9,960 nucleotides of DNA from Gammaproteobacteria bacterium (GTDB lineage Bacteria > Gemmatimonadota > Gemmatimonadetes > Longimicrobiales > Gaopeijiaceae): the NCBI GenBank assembly GCA_024638345.1, contig JAHEKL010000050.1:3280-13239 (forward strand), written 5' to 3'. Of the stretch, positions 5,932 to 9,960 are shown one piece after another; positions within the stretch are counted from its first letter, which is position 1; each line of letters opens with the position of its first letter. The notes below the pieces were generated by a model. It made no database searches, was not told the DNA's origin, and worked only from the letters and a program-made list of their open reading frames with translations. Made by a program: the position numbers and the translations under genes.

Positions 5932-6624
5932 CTACGCCTGAGCTTCGAGCTCTAGGTGGGTGTTGAGCGCCCGTTGAACCCCTGCGGCGACTTCGTCGAG
6001 CGAACCGACCCCGTCGACGCGCAGCACAGCGCCCAGCTGGCGGCCGTAGTGCTCGACGAGCGGCTCCGTCTCACGGCGGTAGACGGCGAGGCGATGGCGA
6101 ACGGTTTCAGGCTGGTCGTCCTTCCGATGGTCCAGCCTGGCGCCACACTCGTCGCAGATCGCCTCCGAGATCGGCGGATCGAAGTGCACGTTGAAGACCC
6201 GACCGCACTGGGGACAGCTGCGCCTTCCGCTGATCCGCTTTACCAGGACTTCGTCCGGGGCCTCGAGCAGCAACACGGCATCGATCTCACGACCCAACTC
6301 GGGCAGCGCGATTGCGAGCGCCTCCGCCTGCGCGACCGTACGGGGGAAGCCGTCGAACACGATTCCGCGATCCTCGGGGAGCTGCTGCAATCGCTCGCGG
6401 ACCAGCGCCACGATAAGGCCGTCGGGCACGAGGTCCCCGGCGTCCATGTAGCGCTGAGCCTTTCTCCCGAGCTCCGTCCCCTCGCGGCGCGCGGCGCGAA
6501 GCAGGTCGCCCGTCACGATCCGCTCCCAGCCGAAGGAGTCGGCGAGAATCGCCCCTTGCGTCCCCTTCCCAACTCCTGGAGGTCCCAGAAGAATGACACT
6601 GAGGCCACGTTCTTCGATCGTCAC
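5932..6624 (-). CDS. adk: Adenylate kinase, zinc-LID form
   Basis: Adk interconverts ATP + AMP and two ADP in the cytoplasm. The P-loop is GPPGVGKGT (14-22). The AMP-binding region has TGDLLRAARREGT (38-50), and DGFPRTVAQAEAL (91-103) is the family signature. The LID holds a four-cysteine zinc-knuckle, C137/C140 and C157/C160, as in Gram-positive-type long adenylate kinases. RRETEPLVEHY follows near 183-193. The start is GTG 6624, which overlaps the secY TGA (GTGA) and is preceded by AGAGG with 5-base spacing, giving 230 residues. A longer open frame upstream overlaps secY heavily and has no homology-like content, so I reject it. The stop TAG is at 5934-5932. Translation is probably coupled to secY. 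Confidence 0.96.
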   Translation of the reverse strand: MTIEERGLSVILLGPPGVGKGTQGAILADSFGWERIVTGDLLRAARREGTELGRKAQRYMDAGDLVPDGLIVALVRERLQQLPEDRGIVFDGFPRTVAQAEALAIALPELGREIDAVLLLEAPDEVLVKRISGRRSCPQCGRVFNVHFDPPISEAICDECGARLDHRKDDQPETVRHRLAVYRRETEPLVEHYGRQLGAVLRVDGVGSLDEVAAGVQRALNTHLELEAQA

Positions 6625-7937
6625 ATGTACCTCTGTCTGCCCCGCACCTTGACTCGCCCCTTCTTCATGAAGCCGTCGTAATGACGGAGCAGCAGGTGCT
6701 GCTGGGCTCGTTGGACGGTGTCCAAGCCGACGCCGACGCAAATCAGCAGACCCGTTCCACCGAAGAAGAAGGTCTGGATGTTGAAGATGTCGAAGATCCA
6801 GAAGGGCACCATCGCGATGAGGGCGAGATAGATCGAGCCCGGGACCAGTACTCGCGTCAGCACCCGGTCGATGTACTCGGCCGTACGGGCCCCGGGCTTC
6901 ACCCCAGGGATGAACGCTCCCTGCTTCTTCAGGTTCTCCGCGAGGTCGACGGGGTTGAAGATGATCGCCGTGTAGAAATAGGTGAAGAAGATGATCAGGA
7001 GCCCGTACGTGCCGTAGTACAGCCAGTTTCCGGGCTGGAACGCGTTCGCCAGATCCTGGAAGAACAGGGACGACGAGAAGGCGCCGATCGTGCCGGGAAC
7101 GATGATGAACGACTGCGCGAAGATGATCGGCATCACCCCTGCCGCGTTCACACGAATGGGCACATACGACTTCTGGCCCTCCTGAACTCGGCCCCGCCCG
7201 ACGACCTTTCGTGGAATCTGGACCGGTATCTGACGTGCACCCATCGTCATGGACACGACCCCTCCGGTGACTCCCACGACGACTGCCAGCAAGACCACCA
7301 TCGAGATCAGCCCGATCTCACCCACCATCATGGCCTCCCAGGTGCGTACGACGGCGCCCGGCAGGCCTTCGATAATGGAGAAGAAGATCAGGAGCGACAT
7401 GCCATTGCCGATCCCGTGCTCGGTAATCTGCTCGCCGAGCCACATCACGAAGACCCCGCCCACCGTGAGCACGATGACCGTGCTGGCGGTGAACACGAGG
7501 CCGCTGGTGACCACGGCCCCCTCGATCGACGAAACGAACACGGAGTAGCCGTATCCCTGTAGAATGCAGAGAATGACCGTCGTATACCGGGTCCACTGAG
7601 TGATCTTCTTCCGACCCTCTTCCCCCTCCTTCTGCAGCTTTTCGATCGTGGGGAAGACCGCGGCGAGCAGCTGGAACATGATGGACGCCGAGATATACGG
7701 CATGATCCCCAGCGCGAAGATCGTGGCCCTGGAGAGACCCCCTCCCACGAACATGTCGTATACGCCGAACAGGGTTCCGCCGAAGAGCTGACCGAACTGC
7801 GCCTGCAAGGCGGGAAGATTGATCCCGGGTGCGGTGATGTGGGCGCCGACCCGATAGATCAGCAGGATCATCAGGGTGAAGAGGATCCGGTCCTTGAGCT
7901 CCGGGAACCGGAACAGATTTTGGATCGGGTTGGCCAT
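6621..7937 (-). CDS. secY: Protein translocase channel subunit SecY
   Basis: SecY forms the inner-membrane channel of the SecYEG translocon. The 438-residue protein shows ten hydrophobic segments at about 18-36, 70-95, 117-137, 148-168, 176-198, 209-231, 265-285, 308-328, 365-386 and 390-408. The plug region lies near 38-70. The first SecY signature is around GIMPYISASIMFQLL (77-91) and the second around LGEQITEHGIGNGMSL (167-182). The large cytoplasmic loop (RQIPVQIPRK, 235-244) and the C-terminal basic tail ending GRVKVRGRQRYM are also present. The start is ATG 7937. Only a poor Shine-Dalgarno (CTAGG abutting the ATG) is seen in the 48-base gap after rplO, so translation may depend on an upstream or structured signal. 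The stop overlaps the adk start by four bases. Confidence 0.98.
   Translation of the reverse strand: MANPIQNLFRFPELKDRILFTLMILLIYRVGAHITAPGINLPALQAQFGQLFGGTLFGVYDMFVGGGLSRATIFALGIMPYISASIMFQLLAAVFPTIEKLQKEGEEGRKKITQWTRYTTVILCILQGYGYSVFVSSIEGAVVTSGLVFTASTVIVLTVGGVFVMWLGEQITEHGIGNGMSLLIFFSIIEGLPGAVVRTWEAMMVGEIGLISMVVLLAVVVGVTGGVVSMTMGARQIPVQIPRKVVGRGRVQEGQKSYVPIRVNAAGVMPIIFAQSFIIVPGTIGAFSSSLFFQDLANAFQPGNWLYYGTYGLLIIFFTYFYTAIIFNPVDLAENLKKQGAFIPGVKPGARTAEYIDRVLTRVLVPGSIYLALIAMVPFWIFDIFNIQTFFFGGTGLLICVGVGLDTVQRAQQHLLLRHYDGFMKKGRVKVRGRQRYM
6630..6634 (-). promoter_or_regulatory. Ribosome binding site deciding the adk start
   Basis: AGAGG lies within the last codons of secY, 5 bases before GTG 6624. 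It supports the short, conserved adenylate kinase N-terminus over any extended start inside secY. Confidence 0.55.
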
Positions 7938-7985
7938 CCTAGCAGTCCAGTGGGCTCAGGCTCCAGTTCCCTTGCGGCACGGCGC

Positions 7986-8432
7986 TCAGCGGCTGACTCG
8001 TGTGACGCTGCCGCCGGCCGCCACGATCTTGTTCTCTGCCGAGGCACTGAACGCATGCGCGGAGACCTCGAGCGCGCGGCTGACCTCGCCTTCGCCCAAC
8101 ACTTTGACCGGGCGCTTGATAGAGCCGATCAGGCCGCGGCTCTTCAGGACCTGCGGTGAGATTCTCGACTCCTCGATTTCCTCCAGCGCCCTCAAGTTCA
8201 CAACCTGATACTCCACGCGGTTCAGGGGAGTGAACCCGCCCTTCGGGAGGCGCCTCTGAAGCGGCATCTGTCCGCCTTCGAAGCCCGGTCGGATCGAGCC
8301 TCCCGATCGGGACTTCTGTCCCTTCTGACCTCTCCCCGCGGTCTTCCCCAGCCCTGAGCCGGGCCCTCGACCGCGGCGCTTCCGTTTCGATTTGGAGCCC
8401 TTTGAAGGTCGGAGGTCGTGTAGCTCGGCCAT
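7986..8432 (-). CDS. rplO: 50S ribosomal protein L15
   Basis: A 148-residue L15, a 23S rRNA-binding protein needed for late large-subunit assembly. The long basic Gly-rich N-terminal extension GRGPGSGLGKTAGRGQKGQ (21-39), followed by GFEGGQMPLQRRLPKGGF, is diagnostic. The C-terminal domain contains VKVLGEGEVSRALEVSAHAFS and ends near KIVAAGGS. The start is ATG 8432, just 4 bases after the rpmD stop, with GGAG in the end of rpmD as its ribosome binding site. The stop is TGA 7988-7986. Its position immediately before secY is the near-universal bacterial order. Confidence 0.97.
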   Translation of the reverse strand: MAELHDLRPSKGSKSKRKRRGRGPGSGLGKTAGRGQKGQKSRSGGSIRPGFEGGQMPLQRRLPKGGFTPLNRVEYQVVNLRALEEIEESRISPQVLKSRGLIGSIKRPVKVLGEGEVSRALEVSAHAFSASAENKIVAAGGSVTRVSR

Positions 8433-8436
8433 CGTC

Positions 8437-8640
8437 TTAGCTCTCCACCTCCCGAACCTCGACGAGGTGACTGACCTGCTCGATCATGCCTCTGATCGAT
8501 GGGGTGTCGTCGTGAATCCGGGTCTGCTGATGTCGCGTAAATCCCAAGGCTCTCAGAGTCCTTCTGTGGGCCTCCGGACGCCCGATTCGGCTTCGTACTT
8601 GGGTGACCGCGAGCTGCTTCGGCTGCTTCTTCTTAGCCAC
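8437..8640 (-). CDS. rpmD: 50S ribosomal protein L30
   Basis: A 67-residue L30 with the family core LAVTQVRSRIGRPEAHRRTL (10-29), LRALGFTR and IRGMIEQVSHLVEV. L30 is a small protein near the central protuberance of the large subunit and is absent in some phyla, so its presence here is a mild lineage marker. The start is GTG 8640, inside the end of rpsE (8-base overlap), with a GGGGG run upstream; the stop is TAA 8439-8437. The N-terminal MAKKKQPKQ extension is basic. Overlap on one side and a 4-base gap to rplO on the other indicate tight translational coupling. Confidence 0.96.
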   Translation of the reverse strand: MAKKKQPKQLAVTQVRSRIGRPEAHRRTLRALGFTRHQQTRIHDDTPSIRGMIEQVSHLVEVREVES

Positions 8641-9151
8641 GATACACCCCCAAGGCCTCGACCGAGATCCCGCGCTCCCTGGCGATCTGCTCGGGAGTCA
8701 CGAGTCGCCGGAGCGCATCCATGGTCGCCCGCACCACATTGATCGGGTTGTTCGTGCCGAGGCTCTTCGTGAGGATGTCCGTCACTCCGGCGGCCTCCAC
8801 GACGGCCCGTACCGGGCCACCGGCGATCACCCCCGTGCCCGGCGCGGCTGGACGGAGCAGCACTCGGCCCGCTCCCCACTCCCCGATGATCTCGTGCGGA
8901 ATGGTGCCGTTGACGACCGGAACCTCGAACATCTCTTTGCGCGCGTGCTCCATGCCCTTGCGGATCGCCTCTGCGACCTCGTTGGCCTTGGCGAGCTTCA
9001 CGCCCACGCTCCCCTTCTGATCGCCCACCGCCACGAGGGCCGTGAAGGAGAACCGTCGGCCACCCTTTACGACCTTGGCGACGCGGTTGATGTGGATCAC
9101 CGTCTCGACGAGATCGCTTTCGCGTCGTCCTCTGTCCTTGTCTCTGGCCAT
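8633..9151 (-). CDS. rpsE: 30S ribosomal protein S5
   Basis: A 172-residue S5, which helps set decoding accuracy and contributes to the mRNA-entry helicase site with S3 and S4. The N-terminal double-stranded-RNA-binding-like domain spans about 12-77, with INRVAKVVKGGRRFSFTALV (21-40) and GSVGVKLAKANEV. The C-terminal domain has RVLLRPAAPGTGVIAGGPVR (96-115) and DILTKSLGTNNPINVVRAT (125-143). The start is ATG 9151, sharing its A with the rplR stop (TGATG), and is preceded by GGAG. The stop is TAA 8635-8633, inside the start region of rpmD. No residue typical of S5 is obviously missing. Confidence 0.98.
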   Translation of the reverse strand: MARDKDRGRRESDLVETVIHINRVAKVVKGGRRFSFTALVAVGDQKGSVGVKLAKANEVAEAIRKGMEHARKEMFEVPVVNGTIPHEIIGEWGAGRVLLRPAAPGTGVIAGGPVRAVVEAAGVTDILTKSLGTNNPINVVRATMDALRRLVTPEQIARERGISVEALGVYRG

Positions 9152-9540
9152 CAGAACTCCAAGCCTCCCTCGCGCGCGCCGTCAGCGAACGCTTTCACAC
9201 GACCGTGGTACTTGTAGCCCCCGCGGTCGAAGACGACTGTCTCGATCCCTTTTTCCTTCGCTCGCTCAGCCAGGAGTTTTCCCGCGGCGAAAGCGCGCTT
9301 GATCCTCGGGTGGTCATCGGACACTTGCGAGTCCCGCAGCTCGGGTGCAAGCGTCGACAAGCCGAGTAGTGTCCGTCCGGCATCGTCGTCGACCAGCTGT
9401 CCCTCGATGTTCTTCAGGGACCGGAAGACCACCAGTCGAGGGCGTAGAGCGCTTCCTACGACCCGGTTCCTCACTCTCCGATGCCGACGGATCCGCTGCA
9501 GCCGCCGGTTATTCTTGAGCTTCGAGTACCTCACCTTCAT
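9151..9540 (-). CDS. rplR: 50S ribosomal protein L18
   Basis: A 129-residue L18, which binds 5S rRNA together with L5 and anchors it in the central protuberance. The start is ATG 9540 with AGGAG 9 bases upstream, giving MKVRYSKLKNNRRLQRIRRH. Further family segments are RPRLVVFRSLKNIEGQLVDD, then KRAFAAGKLLAERAKEKGI and VVFDRGGYKYHGRVKAFADG, ending EGGLEF. The open frame continues upstream past the rplF stop, but that extension overlaps rplF and has no L18 character. The region between the third and fourth core segments has an acidic stretch (ELRDSQVSDDHPR) that looks somewhat longer than average. The stop TGA overlaps the rpsE start by one base. Confidence 0.97.
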   Translation of the reverse strand: MKVRYSKLKNNRRLQRIRRHRRVRNRVVGSALRPRLVVFRSLKNIEGQLVDDDAGRTLLGLSTLAPELRDSQVSDDHPRIKRAFAAGKLLAERAKEKGIETVVFDRGGYKYHGRVKAFADGAREGGLEF

Positions 9541-9577
9541 GACGGCGATCTCCTGGTTCCGGTCACCAGCCGGGAAA

Positions 9578-9960
9578 TCAAGCTGTAGCAGTCTTGCCGG
9601 CTTTCCGGCGTACCTGCTCACCCGCGTAACGGACGCCCTTGCCCTTGTACGGCTCGGGCGGGCGAATGCTTCGGATCTCAGAGGCAACCTGACCGACCAG
9701 CTGTTTGCTGGCGCCTTTCACGACGACTTCGGTCTGCGACGGCACCTCGATCTCGATCCCCTGTGGAACGGGATAGTCGACCGGGTGGGAGAACCCGAGG
9801 TGCAAGGTGATCCCCTTTCCCCGTTTCTCCGCCCGATAGCCGACCCCCTGGATCTCCAGCTTCCGCTCGAAACCAGAAGTGACGCCCATGACCATGTTCG
9901 CGATCAAGGAGCGGGTCAGCCCGTGCAGGGACTTGTGACGCTTCTGCTCGGTGGGCCGCG
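9578..9960 (-). CDS. rplF: 50S ribosomal protein L6, C-terminal part (cut by right edge)
   Basis: The frame enters from the right edge without a start. The visible 126 residues begin RPTEQKRHKSLHGLTRSLIA and end RRKAGKTATA at a TGA (9580-9578). The L6 family segments are GVTSGFERKLEIQGVGYRAE, LHLGFSHPVDYPVPQGIEIE and SEIRSIRPPEPYKGKGVRYA, the last being the L6 signature. L6 lies near the sarcin-ricin loop and factor-binding site and has two related domains; only the second and the end of the first are here. The missing N-terminal part should be about 50 residues. It is followed by rplR after 37 bases. Confidence 0.97.
   Translation of the reverse strand, partial: RPTEQKRHKSLHGLTRSLIANMVMGVTSGFERKLEIQGVGYRAEKRGKGITLHLGFSHPVDYPVPQGIEIEVPSQTEVVVKGASKQLVGQVASEIRSIRPPEPYKGKGVRYAGEQVRRKAGKTATA

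Noticed and set aside
6625..6741. Possible N-terminal extension of adenylate kinase overlapping secY.
   Set aside because: The extension is Arg/Ala/Pro-rich and is simply secY read in another frame. A ribosome binding site and family length fit GTG 6624.
6681..7562. A 293-codon plus-strand open frame opposite secY.
   Set aside because: It is very rich in D, R, E and H, as expected for the complement of a membrane-protein gene; SecY on the minus strand is unmistakable.
9541..9687. Possible upstream extension of L18 into rplF.
   Set aside because: ATG 9540 has an AGGAG site and gives the standard L18 N-terminus; the extension overlaps the L6 coding end.

Overview
This window is the 3' part of a bacterial ribosomal-protein supercluster. 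Every gene I can support lies on the minus strand, so transcription runs from high to low coordinates. In that direction the order is rplF (cut by the right edge), rplR, rpsE, rpmD, rplO, secY, adk, map, rpmJ, rpsM, rpsK, rpsD, rpoA, rplQ, an unrecognised membrane-anchored protein, rpmB, hemD, and the first 32 codons of a nucleotide-sugar dehydrogenase (cut by the left edge). The DNA is GC-rich and densely coding. There are no tRNAs, rRNAs, mobile elements, CRISPR arrays or long repeats, and no gene-free stretch over about 105 bases.

Region by region: (1) 9960 to about 5150 is the distal spc operon plus adk and map. The genes overlap or sit within 50 bases of each other, and they link large-subunit proteins with the Sec translocase channel, adenylate kinase and methionine aminopeptidase. 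(2) 5151 to 5048 is the only sizeable gap. It holds a near-consensus sigma70 promoter (TTGAGA, 17-base spacer, TATACT) and lacks the infA gene often found at this place. (3) 5047 to 1790 is the alpha operon, rpmJ-rpsM-rpsK-rpsD-rpoA-rplQ. (4) 1757 to 1 is an accessory tail in which a single-pass membrane protein of unknown function, L28, uroporphyrinogen-III synthase and a sugar-nucleotide dehydrogenase follow with gaps of at most 46 bases and no recognisable terminator.

Organism: a GC-rich bacterium. The order secY-adk-map, with rpsD kept between rpsK and rpoA, combines traits of Gram-positive clusters (adk-map) and proteobacterial or Bacteroidota clusters (rpsD). S4, L36, L28 and Adk all carry their cysteine (zinc-ribbon type) forms. 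I suspect a Gemmatimonadota-like or related environmental lineage, but this is a weak inference that needs a phylogeny.

Most of the window is ordinary housekeeping DNA. I see no new defence or mobile system. The points worth a second look are the start of hemD (no ATG, GTG or TTG in the frame that encodes its conserved N-terminus), the unknown membrane protein inside the ribosomal operon, the internal promoter with infA missing, and the coupling of heme and sugar-nucleotide genes to the ribosomal transcript.
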